A stretch of DNA of 12,196 nucleotides, taken from assembly GCA_021811635.1 (NCBI GenBank), contig JAJZNS010000030.1, forward strand, positions 1-12,196, written 5' to 3'. A program made the position numbers and the translations under genes. Source of the stretch: Thermoplasmata archaeon (GTDB lineage Archaea > Thermoplasmatota > Thermoplasmata > Thermoplasmatales > Thermoplasmataceae). A model generated the notes under the pieces. The model saw only the letters and a list, made by a program, of their open reading frames with translations. It searched no databases and had not been told where the DNA came from. Shown here in pieces: positions 1 through 6,686 of the stretch (its first letter is position 1; each line of letters opens with the position of its first letter).

Positions 1-300
1 GGCGTGAGTTCTGATACTGCAGAGAGACACAAATCTTTCAGGGCCCACCATTCACTTCAGTTTCCCCTGATCAGCGATACAGACAGAAAGCTAAGAAGGT
101 TATATGGCGCAGAAGGGCTGATTATCCCTGCACGGATCACTTTCCTGATCGACAGTGACATGAAGATAAGGCTCGTTCATAATTCCCAGCTGAATCCAAA
201 GTCGCATGTCGAAGTTATAAAGACGTTCCTCGAGGAACACACTCACAGGAGCGAACAAGGCGATAACGGGCAAAATAATAGAGATCAGGCAAATAGATAA
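1..300 (+). CDS. Peroxiredoxin, Bcp/PrxQ type (C-terminal part, 5' end outside window)
   Basis: This is the C-terminal half of a thiol peroxidase of the Bcp/PrxQ family, which reduces hydrogen peroxide and organic peroxides in the cytoplasm. The frame is open from base 1, beginning Gly-Val-Ser-Ser-Asp, which matches the family's GVSxD segment after the beta-strand that follows the active site. The FPLISDTDRKLRRLYG segment and the RITFLID segment, whose Arg is the conserved active-site arginine, follow in the usual order, then a SQLNPKSHVE stretch typical of the final helix. The peroxidatic Cys lies upstream and cannot be checked. After the family's normal end there is an extra hydrophilic tail of about 20 residues rich in His, Asn, Gln, Asp and Arg. 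The GTG at position 4 is an internal Val codon, not a start. It converges on the thermopsin gene with 38 bp between. Confidence 0.85.
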   Translation, partial: GVSSDTAERHKSFRAHHSLQFPLISDTDRKLRRLYGAEGLIIPARITFLIDSDMKIRLVHNSQLNPKSHVEVIKTFLEEHTHRSEQGDNGQNNRDQANR

Positions 301-338
301 AAAGAAAAAATAAAATTAAAAAAAAATAAAAAATAATA
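301..338 (-). terminator. Poly-T terminator of the thermopsin gene
   Basis: This 38-bp convergent gap is almost pure A on the plus strand (only a few T and one G), so on the minus strand it is a run of T tracts immediately after the thermopsin stop codon. Archaeal RNA polymerase terminates at such T-rich stretches without needing a hairpin. It offers no comparable T run for the rightward peroxiredoxin transcript, which may therefore read into the antisense of the thermopsin gene. Confidence 0.7.
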
Positions 339-3300
339 TTACGGCTGTCCCACCGGCGGCTTTCTGATGAAGAACACTGCAAGCCCACCGATTATCAGTC
401 CAACAACCGCCCCTATGGCGAGATATTCATAGAGTGTCGTGGAGGATGTGCTGGATGATGAGGAGACTGCGCTGTAAGCCACCGAAATGTCTGTGTTGCC
501 GTTAATGTTCAGGATGCCTGGCGCGTACACTGGGTTGTAGCCTGATACATTCTCAAGCACATACGAGTAAGAACCGGCCGACAGTCCCGAGATGGTTATG
601 GTCGTAGTGTTGTTGCTGTATAATTTCCCGTCAAAGGTTACAGACCAGTTCGTGCCTGCAGAAAGCCCGGTTTCAGTGAACACAACTGTGAAGGTCGGAA
701 CTGGCGTGAAGGTCAGTGCTACATTGACGTTATTCCCGTTGACAACAACCATACCGCCAGCGGTTGAAACAGTGTATCCGCTGACTTCAGGAACATAGAA
801 TGCGTAGCTGCCGTTTACCACTCCAGTGAAGGCTATCGCTGATCCGGATCCGGTTCCAATTGAGGATCCGAAATCAACATTCCAGCCAGTGCTAGCTTTA
901 AGACCAGTCTCAGTGAAAGTCACCGTGTAGGTCGTTACCGGGATTAGGATCGGCTCGGTGTTTCCTGCCGCAGTCATGACAAACCCTGAATTTGAGACAT
1001 AGCCTGTCGCAGCGCTGAAGTTATAGAAGTAGGGTATGCCAACCCCAGCGGGGAAATCATAGAACAGGAATGCCGTAGATGTGGGAGACTGCATTATCAG
1101 CCCGCCAAGATCTGCCAGGAAGGAAGTCTCATGGTTCACGTTCAGAGCCAGGAAATCAACGTTTGAGCCGCTCAGAAGTATTCCTGGAGAGAAGTCTCCT
1201 CCCAGGGCTATGGCACCGTAGTTGTCATATACAGGGTCCTGCCCGTTGTAGTTCCAGTAGTAGTTTCCAAGCCCACTGAAGGCGAATTGAGGTGCGATAT
1301 ACGTCGAATTCTGGGCACCTGAAGTTAAATATGGGCTGTCCCAGCTGTTCGCTGCATAGCCGGGCGAGATCGCAAATTCCCAGATATTAAAGAGGGGGTT
1401 TATCACGGGCGTCTGCGTCAGGAATGCATTGCCGTAGATCATGTTGCCTCCGCTGTCTATGAAGAGCCCCATCTGCTGGTTGAAGTTGCCGACGAAGGCG
1501 GACAAGCCATTGTATGTGGCGTTCATTGTTGGCATAATGTTGTTCTCAACACTGTAGCCCAGGAACATGTTTTCGGTGACTAGGTTATTGCCCATCTGGG
1601 ATGGAGAATTGTATATCAGGATAGACATTCCCTCTGAAACGAACAGGTTGTTCACCACGTCAACGTTTGTCGAGTTCCATATGTTTACTGCGGCTGTATA
1701 GAAGTATGTGGAGATCTCAAAATCGTACCATGTCTGCAAACCGGTGGTGTTAGTTATGGTAACGTTGGAAACGTTGTAAAGCTGCACAGAAAGCTGGTTC
1801 TGGAAGAACTGTGCCTGCGGTGCAAGACCGACTACCGCTTCAAAGTATGCTATCGCATTCGCGTTGAAACCTGTGTAAGTTATCGGAAGATTCGTATTGT
1901 TCAGTATCAGGTGGTCCGTGGTGTTCAACAGGAGTATTCCGCCAAATGCAGGGAAAGTGTAGTCATTCATCGATCCGAAAGTCGCGTTTATCATGGAGGA
2001 ATCTGCATTAACCCTGTATGGTGATGCAGCTGTTCCGGATCCGGTTCCGCCAAGTTGCGATACCACAGTTGAAAGCTGGCTATTGCTCATGGCAACGATT
2101 GGCGTGTATATTCCTTCAGAAGCTTTAGCGGCCAGTGATATAGTGGTTGTAGGCGCAAGCTTTCCGCTGGCAGGGGCAAAGTCGTTCAGCATGGCAGTGT
2201 AGTTATACTCTGTAGTTGGAAGCGTGAATGTCTCCGTGCCGGTAAATGGCATAGGCGCCCAGGCCCATATGTTCGCCGCAGCAAGGCTGGCGTTGTTCTG
2301 CACAAATACAAAAGCGTTTCCAGGTGTGGCGGTTACTTTATAATGGGTCTGGCTGTAAGTGTTGTTCCAAAGTCCATACACAAGGGACGGCCCAGGATTG
2401 AGGTATGCCGTTGTGCCTGAGTACGAAACGTCAACGCCCACCGATGTCTCACCGGTTTCGCTGCCGATGTCATAAGCCGCCCTGATGTTCTGGTACTGCT
2501 TGGTGGTTGAATTGTAGTATTTCAGGTGCATTGTCCCGTTGATGCCGTAGACGGTGGCTGTGCTCCCTCCTCCAGGCCCGCCAATCATTATTTCAGAATC
2601 GAAAGGAATGAAACCTGTGTTGGTGAGAGTGGTTCCGCTTACAAAGTAGTGCGGCGCAGGGGCAACAAATCCGGCATGTCCGTAAGTTGAGTTGAATATC
2701 ACCTCATCATAAGTCCCGTGCCCTATACCGGACAGTGAGTAGTTAAAGTAAACCGTTGACCTGCTGTTGTTCAGAGTGGTGTTCATGTAAAGGGTGAGAA
2801 TCATTGGATATGAGACCTTGAAGATCGGGCTCAGTCCATAGTGATATCCTCCGCCCGTCGCACCCATTCCCGCAGCAACAGCTGAGGAATAGTTTATGGC
2901 GTTATTTGTTAGGTACACAGCAGGGCTGGAGAAGTTCCATACGTTGTCCACGAATTGCAGCGTCATCGTCCTTGCGGAGAAGTCCACCACATCCTGCGTC
3001 CACATCTGATATGTTGAGTTACCAAACAGGGCAACGTTGTTCAGCACAGCGTTGAGCTGGAAGGTGACCGATGTCGGGAAATTGTCCAGGAGATAGAAAT
3101 CATTCAGGTAACTCAGATTTACCTGCGCTTCATAGCTGGAGGTTGTATAATTGTAGGTCGTTATCACTCCGGAATTGTTGTACAGACCGTAATCGCCTAT
3201 ACCCATCGGAGCCGGTGCAAATGCGTATCCTGGGGTGATATGCCCGTTCGAGATCTTCGACGTGGACATGAAATTCGGCAGGTACACGTACTTTGTTGGA

Positions 3301-3542
3301 ATTCCGTGGCTCTTCGCGTAGTTCAAGTAGTTCTGGGCCTGCGGTGCATTGCTATTCGACAGATGTGGACCGCTTGCCGTAGGTGATGTAACGGTTGGTT
3401 GCTGCATTGTGTGGGTTGAAACAGCAGTTCCGCCATTAATGCTGGTTCCCTGCGAAGTTGGGAATCCGGTAACCAGCAGTGTCGCACCTGAAATCACCAT
3501 CAGTGTTGCGACCAATATCGCTATCATCGCTTTTTGGTTCAT
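339..3542 (-). CDS. Thermopsin-family (A5) secreted acid protease-like surface protein
   Basis: Probable surface or secreted acid peptidase, acting outside the cell on proteins. Counting from the first possible ATG (3572, 1077 residues), a hydrophobic signal or anchor helix lies at about 16-36. A thermopsin-like domain follows at about 95-370, with the family's APMGIGDYGLY segment at 121-131 and a glycine-rich GGPGGG turn at 331-336. A beta-helix-like region rich in short Asn/Val/Ile repeats spans about 500-790, including a NYYWNYNG segment at 770-777. Two FTETGL beta repeats (882-1035), a Ser/Thr linker and a membrane helix at about 1049-1069 followed by Arg-Lys close the protein. About 30 N-x-S/T sequons are visible. 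I chose the second ATG (residue 11, 3542) because the first one sits inside the apparent TATA box and the signal peptide then starts M-N-Q-K. It is much longer than classical thermopsin (about 340 residues). Catalytic residues were not identified. Confidence 0.85.
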   Translation of the reverse strand: MNQKAMIAILVATLMVISGATLLVTGFPTSQGTSINGGTAVSTHTMQQPTVTSPTASGPHLSNSNAPQAQNYLNYAKSHGIPTKYVYLPNFMSTSKISNGHITPGYAFAPAPMGIGDYGLYNNSGVITTYNYTTSSYEAQVNLSYLNDFYLLDNFPTSVTFQLNAVLNNVALFGNSTYQMWTQDVVDFSARTMTLQFVDNVWNFSSPAVYLTNNAINYSSAVAAGMGATGGGYHYGLSPIFKVSYPMILTLYMNTTLNNSRSTVYFNYSLSGIGHGTYDEVIFNSTYGHAGFVAPAPHYFVSGTTLTNTGFIPFDSEIMIGGPGGGSTATVYGINGTMHLKYYNSTTKQYQNIRAAYDIGSETGETSVGVDVSYSGTTAYLNPGPSLVYGLWNNTYSQTHYKVTATPGNAFVFVQNNASLAAANIWAWAPMPFTGTETFTLPTTEYNYTAMLNDFAPASGKLAPTTTISLAAKASEGIYTPIVAMSNSQLSTVVSQLGGTGSGTAASPYRVNADSSMINATFGSMNDYTFPAFGGILLLNTTDHLILNNTNLPITYTGFNANAIAYFEAVVGLAPQAQFFQNQLSVQLYNVSNVTITNTTGLQTWYDFEISTYFYTAAVNIWNSTNVDVVNNLFVSEGMSILIYNSPSQMGNNLVTENMFLGYSVENNIMPTMNATYNGLSAFVGNFNQQMGLFIDSGGNMIYGNAFLTQTPVINPLFNIWEFAISPGYAANSWDSPYLTSGAQNSTYIAPQFAFSGLGNYYWNYNGQDPVYDNYGAIALGGDFSPGILLSGSNVDFLALNVNHETSFLADLGGLIMQSPTSTAFLFYDFPAGVGIPYFYNFSAATGYVSNSGFVMTAAGNTEPILIPVTTYTVTFTETGLKASTGWNVDFGSSIGTGSGSAIAFTGVVNGSYAFYVPEVSGYTVSTAGGMVVVNGNNVNVALTFTPVPTFTVVFTETGLSAGTNWSVTFDGKLYSNNTTTITISGLSAGSYSYVLENVSGYNPVYAPGILNINGNTDISVAYSAVSSSSSTSSTTLYEYLAIGAVVGLIIGGLAVFFIRKPPVGQP
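468..929 (-). repeat. Two tandem beta-domain repeats in the thermopsin-like protein
   Basis: Two adjacent units of about 75 residues each share the pattern [FY]TVxFTETGL, then about four residues, then W-[NS]-V-[DT]-F, a Gly/Ser-rich turn, a G-S-Y aromatic strand, and V-S-G-Y. Unit A covers residues 882-957 and unit B 960-1035 of the long reading. They look like Ig-like stalk domains between the beta-helix region and the C-terminal anchor. The repeat is clear in protein and weaker in DNA, so the duplication is old. Confidence 0.8.
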
Positions 3543-3570
3543 TGAGAATCTGCAGATAATGGTCAGCTTC

Positions 3571-3583
3571 ATATATAATTTTT
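3571..3583 (-). promoter_or_regulatory. TATA box of the thermopsin gene
   Basis: Read on the minus strand this is AAAAATTATATAT, an archaeal TATA element. With initiation about 25 nt downstream (near 3550), the transcript would begin just ahead of the ATG at 3542 and after the ATG at 3572. This supports the shorter start and a nearly leaderless mRNA. Confidence 0.6.
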
Positions 3584-3627
3584 ACCTGTAAAGTAATTGT
3601 CTATTACTTCTGCAAACCTTCGGTTGT

Positions 3628-3640
3628 AGTAAATTTATTT
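3628..3640 (+). promoter_or_regulatory. TATA box of tpiA
   Basis: The AT-rich AGTAAATTTATTT lies with its centre about 32 nt before the tpiA ATG, the spacing expected for a transcript with only a few leader bases. It is the only strong AT element for the rightward gene in the 94-bp divergent gap, and no Shine-Dalgarno match is visible before the ATG. Confidence 0.5.
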
Positions 3641-3666
3641 CTATCACAGACCGCTCCAGTAATCAA

Positions 3667-4326
3667 ATGAATCTTTTGATCGTGAATTTCAAGCAGTATG
3701 AAGTTTCCACTGGAATTAATTCCATCGGCATGATCAAGGCGCTTTCATCAGGATTGAGCGGAACCAAACTGCAAATCCTGTATGCCGTTTCTAGTACAGA
3801 TCTGCTCGCGTGCAGGGAAAAATTCGGTGACTTGATAATGGCCCAGCACTTTGACCCAGTTCCCTCAGGCCCGCATACGGGAAAAGTCTCGTACAACACC
3901 CTTTCGAACATGGGGATTAAATACTCTCTTCTCAATCACTCCGAACGCCGGATAAGTTATGACCTGATATTAGCGTCAATTGATGCTGCGAGGTCAAGGC
4001 AACTCGAGGTTGTCCTCTGTGCTGCAAGCAGGGAAGAGGTGAAAAAATTTGCAGAACTTGACATTTCTTACATAGCGTACGAGCCCCCAGAACTGATTGG
4101 GGGGAATATATCAGTCTCCACATCAAAACCCGATATAGTCAGGGAGGCGGCGTCCGTGTGCTCCTCAAACGGAAAGCGTTTGCTGGTGGGGGCCGGAGTG
4201 AAAACAGAGGAAGATGCCAGAGCAGCAGTCCTGCTTGGAGCGTCAGGCATACTTGTTTCTTCCGGGGTTGTACTTGCCAGATCCCCTGGAACCGCGTTAA
4301 GTTCATTAGCCAAAGCATTATCTTGA
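3667..4326 (+). CDS. tpiA: Triosephosphate isomerase
   Basis: Cytoplasmic enzyme interconverting dihydroxyacetone phosphate and glyceraldehyde 3-phosphate in glycolysis and gluconeogenesis. The 219 residues match the compact archaeal form (about 220-226, against about 250 in bacteria). Substrate and catalytic residues are in place: Asn7 and Lys9 in NFKQY, the catalytic His91 in LNHSERR, and the catalytic Glu139 in AYEPPELIGG, which runs into the flexible loop 6. The phosphate-binding segments VGAGVKTEED (174-183) and GASGILVSSGVV (191-202) follow. Upstream is a TATA box at leaderless spacing. A membrane-protein gene begins 5 nt after the stop, so the two are probably cotranscribed. All the key residues are intact, so an active enzyme is expected. 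Confidence 0.97.
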   Translation: MNLLIVNFKQYEVSTGINSIGMIKALSSGLSGTKLQILYAVSSTDLLACREKFGDLIMAQHFDPVPSGPHTGKVSYNTLSNMGIKYSLLNHSERRISYDLILASIDAARSRQLEVVLCAASREEVKKFAELDISYIAYEPPELIGGNISVSTSKPDIVREAASVCSSNGKRLLVGAGVKTEEDARAAVLLGASGILVSSGVVLARSPGTALSSLAKALS

Positions 4327-4331
4327 ATAGA

Positions 4332-5003
4332 ATGCCCAAGGACAAGACAACGGAACTGCTGAATACGGAACCATTCGAAGTCAAGGAATTCCTGATTTAC
4401 GAGAAGGACAGGGCCAAGGCTGTAGTGCTTGTTTTCCTGATGGCAATTTTGCTTGCGGCAGCCTCTGCCTATCTGTACCTTCAAGGAATGTGGTACTTTG
4501 CGGTTCTTTTCTTCCTGGCGCTGGTACTGTTCCTGAGACACATACTTGTCACTTTGAAGATTCCATTTCCCAAGAGGGGGTGGCATAAGTTCCTGCTTTA
4601 CGCGCAGCTGTTCTTCACATGGCTGATATTCTGGATTGTCTTTCTAAACCCGCCTTTCGCGGTAGTATCGGGCCCTCAGATAGGCACCCCGCAGTATGAA
4701 CTCTCTGGTGGTGCATGGCAGGATGCAGGAACTGGAAGCGGAGCCTACCTGATCCCGTATAATGCATCTTTGCACATAAGGGTGCCAGTCTCATTCGTCA
4801 GCGGAATAACCTCATACAGCGTGACTGAAATGTTCAAGTCAACAGGTTACCCTAATAGTACGCTTGCACCACACCTGTATTCTGGCTACCTTTATTTCAA
4901 CATAACAAACTCCCCCGTAATAGGAGAACCGGTGTATCTCACGGTATCTGTCGCTTCTGGTAGTCTTTCCACCACTGATACGCTTGAACTACAGCTAAGC
5001 TAG
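4332..5003 (+). CDS. Membrane protein of unknown function, three helices plus extracytoplasmic domain
   Basis: I do not recognise a family. The 223-residue protein has a charged cytoplasmic N-terminus (about 1-28), hydrophobic helices at about 29-50, 53-72 and 86-106, and a C-terminal domain of about 115 residues that is Ser/Thr/Gly/Tyr-rich, beta-looking and carries several N-x-S/T sequons (for example NAS at 144, NST at 175, NIT at 190). Three helices put that domain outside the membrane if the N-terminus is inside. The frame is open further back to an ATG at 4158, but that part lies inside tpiA and has an unnatural Cys/Arg/Ser composition, so I take the ATG at 4332, 5 nt after the tpiA stop. 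Cotranscription with tpiA is likely; a metabolic link is not implied by the sequence. Confidence 0.8.
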   Translation: MPKDKTTELLNTEPFEVKEFLIYEKDRAKAVVLVFLMAILLAAASAYLYLQGMWYFAVLFFLALVLFLRHILVTLKIPFPKRGWHKFLLYAQLFFTWLIFWIVFLNPPFAVVSGPQIGTPQYELSGGAWQDAGTGSGAYLIPYNASLHIRVPVSFVSGITSYSVTEMFKSTGYPNSTLAPHLYSGYLYFNITNSPVIGEPVYLTVSVASGSLSTTDTLELQLS

Positions 5004-5023
5004 AGTCAAAACTGCGACATTAT

Positions 5024-5032
5024 TTTATAAAG
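5024..5032 (+). promoter_or_regulatory. TATA box of the tRNA-Gly gene
   Basis: TTTTATAAA is centred about 31 nt upstream of the first tRNA base, which fits initiation a few bases before the mature 5' end, to be removed by RNase P. Confidence 0.6.
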
Positions 5033-5058
5033 ACTATGAATCGCGCCTTCAACATAAA

Positions 5059-5133
5059 GCAGGTGTAGTGTAGTCTGGTCTAGCACGGGAGCCTTCCAAG
5101 CTTCCGACCCGGGTCCAAATCCCGGCACCTGCA
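5059..5133 (+). tRNA. tRNA-Gly (anticodon UCC)
   Basis: A full cloverleaf folds by eye. The acceptor stem is GCAGGTG with CACCTGC (seven pairs) and discriminator A73, as expected for archaeal tRNA-Gly. The D stem is GTGT with GCAC (one G-U) around an 11-nt loop containing GG. The anticodon stem is GGAGC with GCTTC around loop CTTCCAA, giving anticodon UCC, which reads GGA and GGG. The variable loop is four bases, and the T stem is CCGGG with CCCGG around TCCAAAT. No intron and no encoded CCA are present, so CCA must be added enzymatically. The T loop has C where position 55 is nearly always U. It lies between the tpiA unit and hutH with its own TATA box. Confidence 0.95.
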
Positions 5134-5142
5134 TTTCTCTTT
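5134..5142 (+). terminator. T-rich terminator after tRNA-Gly
   Basis: TTTCTCTTT follows directly on the discriminator base, a pyrimidine tract of the sort at which archaeal RNA polymerase stops after tRNA genes. It runs into the TATA element of hutH. Confidence 0.5.
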
Positions 5143-5147
5143 ATATC
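5140..5147 (+). promoter_or_regulatory. TATA box of hutH
   Basis: TTTATATC is centred about 23 nt upstream of the hutH ATG at 5166, so initiation would fall at or next to the A of the start codon. A leaderless hutH-thrS message is inferred, and no Shine-Dalgarno match precedes the ATG. Confidence 0.55.
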
Positions 5148-5165
5148 CAATAATTATGACCATTC

Positions 5166-6686
5166 ATGATCTTGATCGACGGGAAATCCCTCACTTCTCG
5201 GGAATTGTATAGTGTTTCAGTAAAAAGGGAAAGCGTGGAGATCAGTGACCAAGCGAGGAAGGAAGTTGCCCGCTCAAGGGAAGAACTCCTTTCGCTGCTA
5301 AAAGTGAACAAGAAATATTATGGCATTAACACAGGGTTTGGCAGCCTGTATGACATGGAGGTTGGAAAGGAGGATCTCTACAAACTTCAGATAAACCTCA
5401 TTCGCAGCCATGCCTCAGGCGTTGGTGACCCGCTCCCGGAAGCAATAGTCAGGGGCATGCTGTTGGTGCGGATAAATTCACTGATTAAGGGGTATTCTGG
5501 GGTATCGGTAGATCTTATTGATCATTCGCTCAGGCTTCTAAACAGCGGCTTGTATCCATATGTCCCGTCTTATGGATCCCTGGGTGCCAGCGGAGACCTT
5601 GCACCGCTCGCACATATTGCACTGGTGATCATTGGCGAAGGAGAGGTTATAATGGACGGACAGAGGAAGCCTGCAGCCGAGGCGTTAAAGACCATGGGCC
5701 TGGAACCATACCAATTCATGGAAAAAGAAGGCGTCGCTTTCATCAATGGCACATCAGCCATCACCTCCATTCTTGGGATACAGACTGTCCGCCTTGAAAA
5801 CCTAATCAAATCTGCTTCGGGATCCGCCATGCTCTTCTTTGAGTCCCTGGGAGGTAACGAAAATGCATTTTCCACGTGGGTCATGGACAGCAGGAACCAT
5901 TCAGGACAGCAAAGGATTGCACAAACGTTCAGGAAACTCCTTTCTGACAGGCCACAGGATGAGAAGACCAGGCCAAAAAGGCTTCAGGATCCATACACAA
6001 TAAGGTGCATGCCACAGATCTTCGGGGCTGTACTGGATACGCTTGACTATTGCAGAAGCGTCGCGGAAAAGGAAATGAACTCTGTCACGGATAACCCGCT
6101 TGTGCACAATGGAGAAATTATATCTGCCGGTAATTTTCATGGAGAGCCTGTTGCCCTCGTTTCTGATTTCCTTTGCTTTGCGGCAACCGATTTGGGAAAT
6201 TTGCTGGAAAGGCAGCTGGCAAGGCTCACGGACGCCAGCCTGAGCGGGTTGCCCCCTTTCCTGACTGAATACAGCGGCCTGAACTCCGGGTATATGATTC
6301 CGCAGTACGTTGCCGCTTCACTGTGCAACATGAACAAAGTCCTTTCATATCCGGCTTCGGCAGACTCCATCCCGACCTCAGCCAACCAGGAGGATCACGT
6401 CAGCATGGGAATGACAGCTGCCCTGAAGCTTAAAGCCATTATCGACAATATGGAGCAGTTGGTATCCATACACCTACTGCTTTCGGCCCAGGCTTTTGAG
6501 CTTTCCAAAGTGAAAGGAAGCTCGTTTTCGAGGGGTATGCTCGCCCTTTTGAGGGATCACGTGCCTGCACTGAAGGAGGATCGGCCGGTTTACAGGGATA
6601 TCGAGTTCATTAGGGAAATGATTGCAACAAATCCTGAGAAAATTAATAGTAGAATTGAAATCCAGGGTGAAAAGATAAATGCCTGA
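5166..6686 (+). CDS. hutH: Histidine ammonia-lyase
   Basis: Removes ammonia from L-histidine to give trans-urocanate, the first step of histidine breakdown, in the cytoplasm. The 506 residues match the usual length of about 505-510. Ala141-Ser142-Gly143 in GSLGASGDLAPLAH cyclises to the MIO electrophile. Other active-site residues of the family are visible: Tyr52 in YYGINTGFG, His82 in RSHASGVG, Asn194 in FINGTSA, Gln274, Tyr277 and Arg280 in LQDPYTIRCMPQ, Phe324 in GNFHGEPVA, and Glu409 in SANQEDHVSMG. The His82 and the SANQEDH segment favour histidine over phenylalanine or tyrosine as substrate. The ATG has a TATA box at leaderless distance. The stop overlaps the start of thrS by 8 nt. No hutU or hutI is in this window. 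Confidence 0.96.
   Translation: MILIDGKSLTSRELYSVSVKRESVEISDQARKEVARSREELLSLLKVNKKYYGINTGFGSLYDMEVGKEDLYKLQINLIRSHASGVGDPLPEAIVRGMLLVRINSLIKGYSGVSVDLIDHSLRLLNSGLYPYVPSYGSLGASGDLAPLAHIALVIIGEGEVIMDGQRKPAAEALKTMGLEPYQFMEKEGVAFINGTSAITSILGIQTVRLENLIKSASGSAMLFFESLGGNENAFSTWVMDSRNHSGQQRIAQTFRKLLSDRPQDEKTRPKRLQDPYTIRCMPQIFGAVLDTLDYCRSVAEKEMNSVTDNPLVHNGEIISAGNFHGEPVALVSDFLCFAATDLGNLLERQLARLTDASLSGLPPFLTEYSGLNSGYMIPQYVAASLCNMNKVLSYPASADSIPTSANQEDHVSMGMTAALKLKAIIDNMEQLVSIHLLLSAQAFELSKVKGSSFSRGMLALLRDHVPALKEDRPVYRDIEFIREMIATNPEKINSRIEIQGEKINA
6666..6670 (+). promoter_or_regulatory. Ribosome binding site of thrS inside hutH
   Basis: GGTGA lies 8 nt before the thrS ATG at 6679, within the last codons of hutH. 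It matches the archaeal 16S anti-Shine-Dalgarno and fixes the thrS start, in contrast to the leaderless first gene of the unit. Confidence 0.6.

Noticed and set aside
301..338. A-rich tract as a terminator for the peroxiredoxin gene
   Set aside because: On the plus strand the tract is A, not T, so it can only serve the leftward gene.
841..857. GGATCCGG-type repeats near 845 and 2037 as a repeat element or regulatory site
   Set aside because: Both encode Gly-Ser-Gly turns in the thermopsin protein and are explained by codon choice.
3570..3572. ATG at 3572 as the thermopsin start
   Set aside because: It overlaps the TATA element, and the extra ten residues put an unlikely LTIICRF stretch before a normal signal peptide.
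4158..4331. Upstream extension of the membrane protein frame
   Set aside because: It is an alternate frame inside tpiA, with Cys/Arg/Ser-rich composition typical of a shadow frame.
4068..4586. Minus-strand open frame of 172 codons across the tpiA/membrane protein junction
   Set aside because: It is antisense to two well-supported genes, has no promoter or ribosome site, and shows no recognisable domain.
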